Assembly (NCBI RefSeq): GCF_019649055.1
Contig: NW_026570367.1
Span: 233,763 to 297,762 of the forward strand
Direction of reading: 5' to 3'
Source of the DNA: Paramacrobiotus metropolitanus
Taxonomy: Eukaryota > Tardigrada > Eutardigrada > Parachela > Macrobiotidae
Length of the DNA: 64,000 nt
The stretch's first letter is position 1, and each line of letters begins with the position of its first letter. This document shows, in pieces, positions 14,001-28,854 of the stretch. Position numbers and translations under genes: made by a program. Below the pieces are notes generated by a model. It had not been told where the DNA came from and made no database searches. It saw only the letters and a list, made by a program, of their open reading frames with translations.

Positions 14001-14541
14001 CTCCTATGGTACGAATTTTGATGCATAAACTAGTTTTTGTTTTAATGCAATGTATGGAATCCAGCTTAGCTTGCTGGACGGTTTATCACGATGATGGCAT
14101 AATCCGCAGATAAATTGATTAGTAATGTTTTCTTCAGGCTCACAATAGTGAATTCAAGCTGGATGAGTATGGCTTATCTCATCATTATGTCGATAACTTG
14201 GGCGGGCAAGCTCTGCATTTTTACACATTAGCAGAATTAACTCCTGACGAAAACCGTGGTGATAACTCTTCTCCCGTTTTTGAAGTGAGGCATGACATAT
14301 ACTTGCAAATTCCAGTCAGTTCGAATTGTTCCATGTTTAGGTTTGTCTCCCACCCCGTCCAATCACACTGCATCTATAACCGTGTTCGATTCGAGGTATT
14401 AAAAAATTAGTCCTTGTACAAAATTCGTATAAAATCTTTATTTGTGGATTGCATGTAGCATTTGACAGGTTTGCTAACATGAACTGTTACAGCTGAAATT
14501 TTTAAGTGTCTTTGTTGCAGGACCGACCGGACAGCGAGTGA
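11062..14541 (+). CDS. DCAF17: DCAF17-like CUL4 substrate receptor, 12 exons
   Basis: DCAF17 is a DDB1- and CUL4-associated factor, a nuclear WD40-like substrate receptor for the CRL4 ubiquitin ligase. Exons that fit in phase: 11062-11349, 11439-11499, 11919-12034, 12202-12365, 12448-12730, 12864-13017, 13070-13327, 13407-13503, 13582-13744, 13847-14008, 14138-14395, 14521-14541, about 674 residues (human about 520). Similarity is modest but in order: HVMRFASAGTGREILKV aligns with the human LLRISATTGKILEKI region, then CIYIKSSQ with VIAVKSAQ, SVFGNGLTS with the IFGNVT segment, GMPLTYSFKGKPPVLRKI with the PPLLFEV segment, and SDLDILVVMFHED with DELDLLSVVAV. The exon 4-5 junction reproduces the human spacing exactly. 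The first 100 residues and the acceptor at 13406 are the weakest parts. Confidence 0.72.
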
Positions 14542-15621
14542 CCTTTCTTTCCGTCGCTAATTTTTCCACACTTCCTTCCATGGTCTTGTTGAATTTCAAA
14601 ACTTTGCGAGCACAATTCATTATCCTGGACGGTATGTTAGTGAAATAGTGATTGTTGAGGCGTATTGTTTGTGTTTTTTCCGCAACTTATGAGTGGCTGA
14701 ATAGTACGAAGTTTTTTTTCTGCACTTACATCATACTGCGTCTTTTTCTATGTCGCGCCATCTGTTATTTGAATGTTTTGCAAGGTTTTTACATTTTATT
14801 TCTGTTTTTCCACAATATGTGAGTGGCGAAGGTCTTTCTGAGTTTACATACTGCTGTCTTTTTTGGTGCGCAATCTGTTGTATGAATGTTTTGCAATGTC
14901 TTCACATTTTATTTGTTTTGTTTTTGCTATTATCTCGAATGTGGCGAGTTAAAAAATTAAATCTTTTGGAGTTGTAAGCATTTTAACGTCGAAGCCACGC
15001 ACAGTTGCATAAAAAAGGGAAAACTCATTTCCTGAGTCGAGCAGCACTTACACACAGCTCTAGCCGAAACCACCACAACCTTTTGTCGATATTTAGTTAC
15101 GGAATATCGCTTCTGAGTTGAGTAAACAACTATTAATAAATTCGAATAGGAAAATATTGTAGGCTGCGTTGTGACTTGTCCAACAAAGACAACATAATGC
15201 AACAGGAAATTGTTACGCGTGGTGCCTGTTCATAATTACATCTACATCTGTATCGTACAATGTGCATAAAATAGTGTATTACATACACGGACGGCGGTAT
15301 TCCCGGCCGGCCGACAGGAGTCATGGAACGTGTACAAGTACACGATGCTGCGTGCTATAGGCACAGCTGGCAGCAAACGTCAAGTTTGACTTGATTCACA
15401 GTAGTGTGTAACGCTGACTTCACCCCAGTCGTGTATTCCTTGACTTCCGGATCCACTATTGCTGACTGCTATTCATACACGGCCGGCCTTGTCCAGACGC
15501 CAGCGCTATACACTGCAGCGATAGCGAGCGATACATTGCGATTATTTCTCCATATCCGGTTCCATATTTATGTGTTTGTTTAAGATGTACAATTTCCTTC
15601 ATCTATTGTGACAGCTGCAAC
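14542..15621. other. Intergenic region with a diverged two-copy tandem repeat
   Basis: Non-coding. It holds two diverged copies of a ~115-125 bp unit (see the repeat entry at 14675-14914). The rest, up to the ATG at 15622, probably contains the GPCR promoter and 5' UTR. No other feature recognised. Confidence 0.4.
14675..14914. repeat. Diverged tandem duplication, two ~120-bp copies
   Basis: Copies at about 14675-14800 and 14801-14914 share the ordered landmarks GAGTGGC, a short ACTGC-rich stretch, TGAATGTTTTGCAA and CACATTTTATTT (ACATTTTATTT in the first copy). They differ at roughly one base in five, so the duplication is old. Confidence 0.6.
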
Positions 15622-17103
15622 ATGTTCAACACATCGTACACCGGCACTCCCGGGTGCGATGTGGAGTGGATTGTGGAAACAACGGCATTGTGCGGCATCT
15701 GGCTGAGTGGTCGAATGGTGTTGAACGTTATTTCCGGCGTTGTTTTCTACCGCAAATCTCGCGGTACCAGCGGGTATCGTTTTCTAAGGAGCCTGACCTT
15801 TTGCAATTTACTCCTGATGATCGGCGTGATTCCCATCAGTGTGTATATAAAGTTCACCGCCCCGGCTAATCTAACGCGTATCCATTTCACCGGCTTATTT
15901 TGCCAGCTCGTGGCGCTGGGATTTCATGCAGCTGTCGGCATAATTATGCTCACCGTGCTCTTGATCGGTCTGGATAGATTTTTAGCATGTGTTGGTAATC
16001 CATTACACCATAGTCGCAGGATGAGCTACACGCGATCATTATGCTTAATATCGGCATCATGGTGTCTGCCGGTGGCCGTTCTCATGCCGCTGGCCTGGCA
16101 GGATACGCATATATTTTTCCTGCACAATGGCTACTGTGACATTAATTGGTCCGGGACCGGCACAGCGCAGTTAGTGGCCTGCGTCTACGCCGCGCTGACG
16201 TTTGTCCTGCCGTTTATTGCCCTGGCCGCCATCTACATCAAGGTGTTCATTTCCGCCAAGAACGCCGCCTCGACAACCCGGAAGAATTTTGTTTACGAAT
16301 TTCAGAATCATCTGGGCATCCGGCGGAGCATTACGGTGGAATTGGCTAAGAGTCGCAGCGGCGGCGACACCCGGCTCTCGTCGGGCGCGACGGCCGAACG
16401 GCACAGTTTCTACTCATCACTGCAAGCCTTCTTAACTGGTCATGACAACCGGAAAACCGTACAGATTGTCATATGGATCCTGCTGTCCGTATTAATCTGC
16501 GCATTCCCGGTCTATCTGCTGATGATTAGTCGGGCCTTCTCGCTGGCACGCTTCGATCATAACGACAAATATCAACGTTTAGTCTTCTTTCTCTTCTTTG
16601 TCGCCTCCACGATCTGCAATCCGTTCCTGTACATTTTCAGTAATTCCAGTCTGCGGCGGGATGTCAGGAGATTATTCATGGGCAAGGCCGAGATTCGACG
16701 GCAGTGCAGTCTGCAGATTAACAACGGCAGCTTCCGGTCGCAGACACTGCTGCAGGTGCAGCCGCCGCATGCGCTACAGCAGCAGCAGCGGTCTGACTCC
16801 AGGTGTATCTCCACACGACCCTCTCTCTGCATGGAGATTGCCAGTGGTACACCCACGTCCGCCGCCGCCGCGTCGCTGGCCGCATCCGCATGCAACCACC
16901 ATCCGGCGCCGGCCGGTAAGCAATTATCCATAAATCTCCTGCCTAATGAAAAGGAGGATACCCGATTATTAATGCCTAATCACTCCGCTAATAGTCTAAT
17001 GGGCAAATCATCTTCCAGCCGCAGTCTTAGTCGGAAAAGTGTGCCATTTATGGAGGAGGATAACCCGTATGTTGGCCGTGTCGCCGCGGCGGCTCGTGAT
17101 TAA
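15622..17103 (+). CDS. Class-A (rhodopsin-like) orphan GPCR, single exon
   Basis: A 493-residue intronless seven-helix receptor at the plasma membrane. Visible landmarks: an extracellular N-terminus with an NTS sequon; TM1 from about residue 22; TM3 ending in DRF (about residue 117, the E/DRY position); a cysteine in extracellular loop 2 (GYCDI); TM6 (IWILLSVLICAFPVYLL); and TM7 with NPFLYIF (about residue 333, the NPxxY position). Intracellular loop 3 is about 70 residues with RSITVELAKSR. The tail is long, Ser/Ala/Gln-rich, with an SSSSRSLSRKS patch suited to phosphorylation. I cannot assign a ligand. The lack of introns, in a region where other genes are intron-rich, suggests an old retrocopy or an intronless GPCR lineage. 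Confidence 0.88.
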   Translation: MFNTSYTGTPGCDVEWIVETTALCGIWLSGRMVLNVISGVVFYRKSRGTSGYRFLRSLTFCNLLLMIGVIPISVYIKFTAPANLTRIHFTGLFCQLVALGFHAAVGIIMLTVLLIGLDRFLACVGNPLHHSRRMSYTRSLCLISASWCLPVAVLMPLAWQDTHIFFLHNGYCDINWSGTGTAQLVACVYAALTFVLPFIALAAIYIKVFISAKNAASTTRKNFVYEFQNHLGIRRSITVELAKSRSGGDTRLSSGATAERHSFYSSLQAFLTGHDNRKTVQIVIWILLSVLICAFPVYLLMISRAFSLARFDHNDKYQRLVFFLFFVASTICNPFLYIFSNSSLRRDVRRLFMGKAEIRRQCSLQINNGSFRSQTLLQVQPPHALQQQQRSDSRCISTRPSLCMEIASGTPTSAAAASLAASACNHHPAPAGKQLSINLLPNEKEDTRLLMPNHSANSLMGKSSSSRSLSRKSVPFMEEDNPYVGRVAAAARD

Positions 17104-18502
17104 TGGATGCCGTTCCAATCTCTTAACACTTGCGCATTTGCAAATTAGTTCGCCGAAGAAGGGTGAACCGATCTGGGATAAATAGCGTTATATGTAATAC
17201 GCACATCTTCATTACTCGTACGGTTTGTACAATGAATTTGTTTATATTAATTTTTACGTCTTATTAGGCTTTTATGATCCTGTTAATCTTATATTAGGCA
17301 CAACTCCAAATCTACTTGTCTCGTATGTGATTACGGTATATGCGGTGAGAATACAAAATGAATTCGACTTCTATGGCGACTTCTGTGGTTGGAAAGGACA
17401 AGCTGGACACTGTAAACATGGAACCATATACACTAACAGCACAAGTACAATACATGGAATGTTGCGTATACAGTAGTATGTATAAATTAATTATATAGTG
17501 AAACAAAACTATTTTAACAATTTAATCGATCTACTGTAAGATAGATCGTGCCCCTTAACGTTCGTTAGCAGTGAAAAAAGTACTACTAGTCGTAGTGGTT
17601 GGCCACGCGAACCCAGCCACGAGATTTTGAAGTACACACGAAAGACGGAAGTTCAGAATTTGGCTGAATGAAGGATTAGCTCGCATTTCACTTCATACAT
17701 CTAGACCAATCTCTTCCTGCATACTATATGTAAGCGACTTCCACCTTCTGTTAGCATATCGAATTTCGGAATGACGGTTAATGCAAAAAAAAATCGGAAA
17801 TCGGACAGTCGGCTCTCAAAATTTAGTCTTCAAGGTTATCTTTGCGAGAATTCCTGCATGTATCAGCAAGAGAAGCGGTGCATCAAATTAATCGCACCAG
17901 GGAATGTTTATTCTCACCAACGTCAACAACAACACAAGACAATCAGTCCCACCTTTCCAAATGTGCCGAAACAGCGACAATCTCATACACACTTCGTAAC
18001 ACCCGGGTAAAACCACAAAACACTAATACCACAAAAAGAAAACTAAAAAAGACACTAACAAAAAGTTAAAAGAACATTGGCCCATTCACAAATATTCATT
18101 AAATTAAAATCATAATCAACAAAGACACTCACGATACCGGCAGTGTTCCCATCAAATGTGTCCGAAATCAAGTGCAATACTGTTAGATTCAACAAAACTT
18201 AAATAATTAATTACAAGTAAAACCCATACAAAACAAAATAATTACACTATAACAACATCTTCACGGATAGACGAACAACGAATTCTAAAAGAGGCAGATC
18301 AGAATGAGCTCCGCGCTACGTATTTATACTACATATGCTGCACAGGTAGGTAAATGCATCCAACTGGTCCACGCTTAATCAAAAGGCTATCTACAACATC
18401 TACAATAAAAACAGGGAAAATTAAAATGTAACCAACGAACGTCAAATTCTAGAACTGTAGAGGATAAATTTTAGCCACTTATTTTAAGGGTGCAACGAAA
18501 TG
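17104..18502. other. Intergenic region
   Basis: No supported gene. It holds the 3' UTR side of the GPCR and the downstream end of the minus-strand demethylase. Short open frames at 17225-17476 and 17771-18069 have no recognisable content. Confidence 0.4.
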
Positions 18503-20262
<1,760 letters not shown>

Positions 20263-21042
20263 TTCCAGATACTGCACATCAATTACTAGAGGTAGCTACA
20301 AACACGGAAATGAGCAGCATTACACGGTAACACGGACACCTTTGGATACGAACGCAATACTGTTCTGTTTACGCTGCACCGGAGACGGATCACAGGGGAC
20401 GATCAGTGCCAGATTATTTTATTTTTCAACTGACCATCCTAGGAATAAAATTGCAATTATAGGAATAATTATAAGAATTGCAGTAGCATGCATTGTATCG
20501 TTTTCGGATGTGTTTCCTGATGTGTACAAGAAAACTGAGGGAACAGGGAGCAGTGACAGTTAGTTAAAGAAATCGCACGCTAGGCGTAACTTCCCGTCGC
20601 ACCTTAGTCGCACGGCTCCCAACCGCCACAGGGCGCCATCCTGGCGAGAATCACCAATTCCGTTTGTGTCATCGATGCATTAACGCTGCACTCAACCAAA
20701 CTCCGGTGTCTACAGGTCGTTGGATTATTTCGATAGCCGTACAGGTTTGCCATCAAAAGCCAAATTTGAGAAAAAAACAAGCGTTTGAAAGAAGACTTGC
20801 GAAAATGTTAACATAGAAAGCCTATGGTAAAAGTCAAGAATCCACCACTGCAAAGCCGACCATCCCACCACTGTCTTGACAGTGAAGACGCGTTGGCCAA
20901 CTTTGCTGGGACAGCTTAAATGTTCTTGACTCATGACCACATACTTTTCATTCCGTACTCTTAAATGAATTTATAATTTTTTTTCAATAATTGGCTTCGA
21001 GCAAAAAAGATTTGAGCAAGAGACCCAACAAGGTCTTCGAGC
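20263..21042. other. Region between the demethylase and semaphorin genes
   Basis: The two genes diverge here. Upstream exons of both are expected but I could not place them. A possible minus-strand exon lies around 20340-20400, with weak support. Confidence 0.3.
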
Positions 21043-24000
21043 ATGGAACTGCTCAAAACTGTTTCTCAAGGAACTGTCGTTCGCAGTGGTTTAACCCACT
21101 TAAAAGTTGCAACGCTTCCATGGGCGGTTACCATTGTTAATTTGGGCAAAAGTGGAGATGGAAATAAATTAGTTGTTTGTGGAAACAATGCATCTAATCC
21201 GGTCTGCACTAATGCACTTGGCGAAAGGTTTGAGCAAGCTGACAATTTTGGTTATTCAATTGCGATGGCGCAAAGTGCTTTTTCTTGTATATTAGGCCGA
21301 CGACTTGAATCAAGATTCAAGAATTATCGCGGGAAGATGGTGCGCTTTCTGCACATATGTATGTGTCCATTTCCCGCTAATAATATGTGTCAATAGCCAC
21401 ATATGTATACAGCGAGAAGTGGCGATCTTTACTTTGGAAGCCGGTTTGCTTGGAATGGCTTAGACCCGGGATTTCACCGCTACTCACCGCAGTCTGCAGT
21501 GCCTATAATAAGGACACCCAAAAACAGCGCTTTATGGGTGGACGGTAAGGAAACTAATTCGTTGCAGAAATAATTTTAAAAAATGGTAAAGGGCAAAGTT
21601 TTAACTTTGACACTCCTTGGTTTCTTTCAAATTCTTTGTTACTTCCCGGAGTTATCGGAATTAATGATTTGCGAGCTGTTATAATTACCGTACATACGCC
21701 ATTAATTTTGTTGTGCTGGTCAGCGGTTAAAGAGTTTAAATTTGTTTTGGCTGATTACGCATGTGTGCTTTTGTGGTGGGCCGTGAATATTATCGTTTTA
21801 AGGATAAGAAGCGGCTCATGAGATACGTGACGATCTAGGTCTGTCTATATGTACATAAGCAAAACGAAAGCTGATAGCGTTGGGAAAATGGGTTGGTTCT
21901 TCGCACATTTTTACGTGTTATTTTAGACGCGTACTTTGTGGAGATATTAATTTTGAGAAAGGACCATTTGCGTACGTGTTTTTTCGTGAGGCCGCTCGGG
22001 AATTTTTCAGCAAATCCAACGAAAAGAAGCCGGTTTACAGTCGTATAGCACGAGTGTGCCAGGTAAGACGAAAGTTGACAACGGACAGAGAAATTTATTA
22101 CTTATTCGAAGACTGTGGTTATACCACAAAAAATGGGATGTATCGATTCATTAGAAAGTGCATCAGTACTTAATTTACGTTTTCCGTCGATTTAACATAA
22201 TAAATTCATCCTTATGCATTCCTTGTTGCAGAACGATATAGGAACCTCAAAAGTTACCGGTGTGCAGGTATGTCGTTATTTCGTCGCTATTTGGATCAGT
22301 GGGTTATATTACATAAATTTTGTGAATTTTGTAGTGGACAACGTTCCAGAAAGCGCGGATTGAATGCCCACTACGTTTTGGAAGTTCCTTTGATCGGTCG
22401 GCTAGTAATGACGATTCGTTCGACCAAGTACAACAGATTACCATCCTAAATGACAATACCGAACAGCTTGTTACTCCAAGAACCGTCTTCGCCGGCATTT
22501 TCAACACGCCTGGGTATGTGCTAGTCTAGATTCTTGTTTGTAAACACAACGTTGACAACGTAGTATTATGCAGGTAGTGCGTGCGATGATTATGAGTTGT
22601 ATTGACTTACTGTATTTTTCTGGCTCTTTATTATGCTGGCCATAGTGAATTGACCGCATGGTTTAGCTGATGATGGCATTCTGACGGTATCTTTCTTGAA
22701 AGTGCCACTTGTATAAGGTTTTATAATTTGATCGTAATGTGTGCGTAAAGTCTAGGCTAAACGAGAAATCAGCGAGTCCTCTGCTGACATTAAGCAGACT
22801 GTTTGACCCTCTCGATCATGACACCTGCCATCTTTTGTACACATTTTGTTTGTGTTACCGGCTTGAATGAAACCTTGACGATTTTCTGCTCTCTTTAACA
22901 TTCAGAGGGCGTTAGAAATTATGCCTAGCTACCGGTAACTTTTCATTTTGGTACGCAGCATGCCATACTATCTTGCGTTCAGTGCATTAAAATGCTTGTT
23001 CGTACATAATTACATGCATACTTGGAGCATATAGGATATGTTTCTTTCACAGAAGGCAGATTTACATTGACTCATTACAAAAACAACCATAATCATCGCC
23101 AGAAATTTGGATGGCTAAAACATTTTCAGATTCTTCGTGCACATAAAAAAAATAATTTTTTTAATTTACCTTTCCTTCTATAGGGAAAACGGTGTTACTG
23201 GTACACAGTGCAAACCAGTGCTAAATAATCTAAATGCAAGTGCTAAATCTTTAATAAACGAAAACAAAGTTTTACTCGTCGAAAGTGGTTATGCTGAAAC
23301 CTGAAATCAGGCAGATGCGAAAAATAAATGAATAATCATGAATAATGCCATCGTACAGATACATTATATTATACTAGGATAAATTGATTTTGTGAAATTT
23401 TTGTTACAGCCACAGCCTTTTTGGGGCTGCCCTCTGCGTCTACGAGATGCGAACTATTGAGCGGGTTTTCGACGGAAGTTACCAGGAGCAGCCTAATACT
23501 GCTTCGATGTGGCAGAAACTCGATACGCCTGAATACCGAAATTTCAACGTGAGTCGAGCGGCAGAACAGTAGATCAGGATTATCGACGTCGTTTGGCCAA
23601 TCATCAGTTTAATCTTTCATTTGATGGTTTTTTGTTTGCAGTGTTCAGTGCGGAAGGACAGTCAAGGCAAAAATGTGACGGTGCTTGATCTGAAATTTGC
23701 AAGTGGCCCTCGGTTAATGTTTGAAAGCGTTGGACCAGGAATTGGGCCACTGTTTGACAAGCCAGTTGTCATCGAGGAAATGACGCAGTAAGTATTACGG
23801 AATTAGATAGCAGTCAGTGATTGATAGATTTTAGCAACTTACTAGGTAGGTACGCATACGTACATTCGGTTGAATGCCGACAAGTGAAATTAAAGCAGAT
23901 TTAGCAAAATAACGGGATGATTAACGGACGATATCTCAATCGGTTTGTGAACTACAATACTACAATTAACTTATATTTATCAGAATTTTCGTCACAGTTC

Positions 24001-26483
24001 CTAATTGGTAGTAATCTGTTAATCAGAATAATTATACAAGTATGCAGTAAAGTTTTGCCAGAATGAAACAACAGTAAATTAATGCCCTTTATTGGATTTT
24101 GTTTTGCATTGACTGCAAATTATGTTACAAAAAACAAATAAAATGATCGAATTAACTAAAAAGACATTTGTACGATTAAATCAGTTAAGGCAGAATATAA
24201 AAGAAATTTGGTACTAATAGTCAGCAAAAGCAGTACGACTATTATTTCATGGTACGGTTGTAAGAAACTTGTAAATAGAACGACTTGCTTGATTTGCGCT
24301 CGAGTTTACTACCAACGTGTTTATCCCTATAACATAAAAACTTGTTTTGCCGAACTGAACCTGTAAAGTATTTTGCTGTCTGCAACTTTTCAGTGGCTTC
24401 CTTTTCAAACAGTAGATACCATAATTAAACGCAATTAAGCAGCGCGTTACTTCGTTTAAGCTGGCTACGGGCATCAAATTATACATCCATAAGTGTCAAA
24501 AAGTGCAGATAATGTTACCTGAACCGGCGCCGCAATTTGCGGTTAGCGTTTTCATCCGTTTGTGGCTTGTGTCAGAGTTTTGCTGAAATGGTATTATGGA
24601 GGTTCGTTGACTCTCGTCAAATTTGCGCCGTCGATTGATTAGTTGACAGATGGGCTTATTTGTTGTCTCTGACTTAATTTTTACAGCTGAATAAGTTCAA
24701 ACTATTTGATTCCACCAAACAGTTGCGTAACATTTGATTAATCAAGTGCTGAATAAGGAAATAAACTCGCTCAGGCTCACTTGCCGCATCCTTTCGGCTT
24801 TCACTGCCAATGATGCGTTAAACCCTCATTTACAAAATTCGAATCCACAAAAACCAAACGCTTCTTTTTCTGATAGCGCCTGTTTTTTAAGCGTTTGTAC
24901 AACATAATGCTTACGCAGAATGCACATAATCATATGTTACAAAATTTTATTAATATGTTGTAAAAAACCATGTTAGAAATGGTGAAACAATAATTAAAAA
25001 ACATTTCTCATTTTAGGTTCCATTTTCTACAAGCGGAACGCATTTCCATAGGGAATGATCAATTTGTCTATGTCTTCTACGTAATAACGAGCCATAAAGA
25101 TATCCGCAAATATGTTCTTGATCCGGCGGATACCCGTTCCGGGCGAGCCTGTATCGTGGCAGCATGGACCAGTTTATTTAAGCCACTCGAGAGCATTTTA
25201 ACGATGAAGCTGTTAACCAAGCAGCAAGCGCTGATTATTGGGACATCTGAACGGGTTATTCGGTTGAGTAACCACGCTTGTTATGAGCACTCTAACGAAA
25301 GGTAAACTAAGACCACTTGTGGTTTCCATCGTGCGTATAGACGTGTAGAAAAAATGTGTTATGCTCTTTTTTCTCCATGCAGATCCTGTATTGACTCGGG
25401 TGATCCTCATTGCGGCTGGGATAGTCTTCGCCAGATGTGTCGAGCCCAACCGGAAGGTGACAAGCAACACAATACCGGATGGACGCGTTCCCGCCTGGAC
25501 AATTGTCACAGTAATGCGATCTTTCCGGCATGGGATGAGCAGGCGTGGTATCCGTGTAAAGAGGATGGCAGCCATGAATCGTGCCAGTGCCGGTAAAGAA
25601 AATGCATCGGCAGCCAGTGTCATGCAAGGCAATTCCATATGACCAACTGCACGCGGAACGGTGGATGGACAGATTATTCCCCGTGGTGTGAATGTTCACG
25701 GGCCAACCGCTGCCAGCAGAATCGTACCCGCAGTGGCACGAATCCCCTGCCACAATTTGGCGGTAAAAATTGCGAAGGCATTGCGGTGGACAACAGAGCG
25801 TGTGATGCAAGCGAATGCGAGGCAAAAGCCGATCTGTGCATGGCTATGCCGTTGGCGGTTATGCCGGCGCCGGTGATGCCGGGCGCGCGCTTTCAAGACT
25901 GGGGTCCGTGGAGTGAATGTTCGCGCTCCTGTGGACGCGGGACGCAGCGGCGCACCCGGTCCTGTATGTTAGGTTCACCCACAGGGAGATGCGATGGACC
26001 ACAGGTGGAAAGCAAAGACTGCAATGTGGAAGACTGTCCGCCTGTGACAAAGATTGATAGTTGGTCCATATGGATTAGTGATCCTCGCAAAGGGTCAGCA
26101 GAAGCGTTTGATGAACATCGATTTCAGTGTGTGGCGGTTATGAATGGAACCGAACTGGAAGTGAATTTGAAACATAATAAACGAGAATGTCCAAATGCTC
26201 GAGCGTGTCACACTGGCCGGTATGCGAGAAAATGTTCAAGAATTCTATCCTTATATGTTTTCAAGCTTTTCCTCCTTTTTTTGTTGCATGGTATTGTTGC
26301 GTTGTTTTTTGCAAACGATACAAACGAGAATTGGTAAATCTTTTTTATTATATAGCGTATACGATGCCAGTATAGAAGCTTCTTGGAGCCCCTGGATAGA
26401 GTGCAACCATATCGGAGTCCAGGAACGCATTTATGATTGTAAAAAGGCTGAACAAAGATCTTGTCCAGCGTTTGAACAGCAAG
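21043..26483 (+). CDS. SEMA5: Class-5 semaphorin (sema, PSI, thrombospondin repeats) with in-frame TAA
   Basis: Class-5 semaphorins are membrane guidance cues that signal through plexins. Exons seen: 21043-21339, 21397-21544, 21927-22061, 22231-22268, 22335-22513, 23412-23549, 23641-23787, 25016-25301, 25383-26219, 26371-26483. The sema blades are clear (KLVVCGNNASNPVC, VYSRIARVCQ, WTTFQKARIECP, VFAGIFNT). A PSI knot follows (CIDSGDPHCGWD), then thrombospondin type-1 repeats (WGPWSECSRSCGRGTQRRTR; ASWSPWIEC). An in-frame TAA at 25594-25596 sits between CQCR and RKCIG, at the start of the first TSP repeat, and the frame stays open for about 620 bp beyond it. An exon before 21927 is missing, and a further exon at 26648 runs into TGA at 26731. 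The transmembrane part was not found. It is a pseudogene, a truncated form, or a readthrough gene. Confidence 0.8.
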
Positions 26484-28850
26484 GTACGGCTACCTAATTG
26501 AATATTTGCGCCATTAACGCCCCCAGGATGTTAAACCTATTACAATGGAAAATATCGTTACAATGTGCCACCATTTGTAAGCTGTTTAAGTGTGCTGGTC
26601 GTTCGCAAGTTTGCAATGGACGGATGACTTCTTGATCTGTGCGACAGATCCGAAAAACGGGCGGTACGTTAAATGCGCTCACTGGATGCGGCATGGTTCG
26701 TATCGGCGCAAGTCGAGGTTTGCAGGGAAATGATATCGTCAGCTGGAGTCAGTTCGGAATGAATATCCTGAAACATGGGTTTGTCGAAGGTTGTCGAATA
26801 CCAACAGACTGCAATTGTGCGAGGTCGACGGGGGCCCATCGCCGGTGAAAGGGCTATGCAATCGATACCGTGACTGGGAACGCCTTGCCAGGGTAATTAT
26901 TTATTTATTAATTACAATTCCCAGAAGTATCACAACGGTAATGCAGAGAGCCGCTATGAACATAATAATACCGGGGAATGTGGAACATATCCATGCAACA
27001 AAACAATTACAGTTTGTGGCCAGGGCGGTGACCTTTCGTTTCCACGACCGACATTTGGCTGCAGACGAGTTTCTGTGCTATAAACCATGCATCCAGGGAC
27101 TCTGAGAAGCTGCTATACGGACATCATACACGCTGTACAATATCAAGGACGCTCAAAAAGTAAGCAACCCGAATTTGTATCTCCCACCACAAATACCTTT
27201 AGCTCTTGTTATCCATACAGGTATAAATGTCCTTCACTAAGGAACCGAAATCAAATATAACTTAGTTTAAGTTCAATCAAATGGCTAAAAAAACCATCGA
27301 CCACTTTTCTGTGTCGGATTTTACAAGGACAGTTTTTTCAATTATTCTCAGATATCCTGTTAAGTTTTTCTAATGCACTCAGTGTCCACAAGTTAAGTAT
27401 TCTTCTCTCTTCTAATCTCAGTTAATAAACAAAAGAACTTACTATACTGTTTTTCTGGGAAAATACAAGTAGAAACTATCGATGATTAGGTGCAAAAACC
27501 ACACAGCTGCCCTACTACCACACAATGAAAAAATTTAAATTTCATGAAAAAAATATTGTTCTCGCTGTAACTTAAAGTCCATTGGTATCTTAGATGCGTA
27601 TAACTGCACATAAAATATTCTTTTCACTGACGCAAAAAATCTTGAAGCGAGAAGGCTGAATAAGACAAAATTTGGTATCTCGAGGAAAAAAATTTTACTC
27701 GAACTCCTGAACCTTCCAAGATGATCTGCCACCAGTGAAATATTGAGCACACTATTTGCTATTAATACTTTTAATTCACCGTCGAAAACTTGAGTGGGGC
27801 GGAAGTGATGCAAAAAGGAAAGGGTTTTAAAAAGTCCGTGGACGAACTGAAAAAGCGGTAAGAGTCATTTTATTTCTCCTGTCTCCCGTTTTTCATCTAA
27901 TCATTTAATTCTTATTTTCCTGGTTAGTTTACATAATTGTTTATGCAACAAAACATATATCAGTTGTATATTACTTCAGATGGTAGGGAGGCAAAACAGG
28001 GAAACTCACTTTTGGAGAAACAAAACAGGGAAAACAGGCAAAACAGGGAAACTTACTTTGTAAAATAGACTTACCATTTCTCGTCAGAAGCATGTACAAA
28101 ACACAACGCGACAATGCCAGTGCAACATAGAATCAATTTTAGTACTCAGTGTGACCACGAAGCTATTTCTTGTTAACAAAGAATTATGCTTAATCTGGTT
28201 AAATATTTTTCCGATGAATTTTTCGGCACGATGGCCAGATTTCATTTCCGCCACTCGCTGCCGTTTTTGTACAGAAGAATTATTGCAGAAATCAATGTAA
28301 ACAGCGATGAACAAATAGTCGTGATTCAACAGATAGTCAATGCTTTACTCGTTGTAGTAATCCCCGTAGTACTTTACGCATAGTAATCTCCTGGACCCCG
28401 TAGTAACTTTATCCAAAGTAATCCCTGTAAGTAGTTAACTTTACCCATAATAATTTACGTAGTCGATTGATGCTTAAATAATGAGTGATTTGTTTCCGAA
28501 ATTGTGAAATTTTTGGTGTTTCCCAATAGCGCCATTAAAGTAAGTACATACATACTGTAAAAATTTACATGAGCTTTTGAACCAGACCGCAACTCGATTT
28601 TGCTAACGGTGGTACAGCTAACAAATAAGTAGCCTAATAAGTTACTGACCACATAATTGCACTCAGTTTTGGGAGCAGTTTTGGGAACAATGGAAGGAGC
28701 GGAAAAGTTGAATGAAGTTTTAATGTCATAACAATTGTGATGTTTTTCTTAATTATTGCATAATTCGATGTACCACAGCCTTTGAAAACATGTAGCCCGC
28801 ACTCTGCAGGCGACCACAAGTACCTATCCAGCTAAACGGAACGAGAGTGT
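26484..28850. other. Decayed 3' part of semaphorin gene and non-coding region
   Basis: Around 26648-26733 and 26940-27060 are cysteine-containing frames (GRYVKCAHW; ITVCGQGG) that may be remnants of further thrombospondin repeats, but stops break them. A short AAAACAGGG-rich repeat lies at 27985-28060, and a GTAGTAA-rich imperfect repeat at 28355-28460. Nothing else recognised. Confidence 0.35.
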
Positions 28851-28854
28851 ACAA

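Noticed and set aside
21394-21396. In-frame TAG within the semaphorin sema domain
   Set aside because: A 55-bp intron (21340-21396, GTGCGC to AATAG) removes it with matching phase, so it is not evidence of decay on its own.
25588-25611. A 21-22 bp intron that would remove the TAA at 25594
   Set aside because: Far below the shortest intron seen in this window (about 52 bp).
25307-25825. 172-codon minus-strand open frame
   Set aside because: It is antisense to the semaphorin PSI and thrombospondin exons, whose motifs are clear on the plus strand.
27535-27813. 92-codon minus-strand open frame
   Set aside because: AT-driven with many Phe/Leu/Ser codons and no recognisable feature or neighbours in phase.
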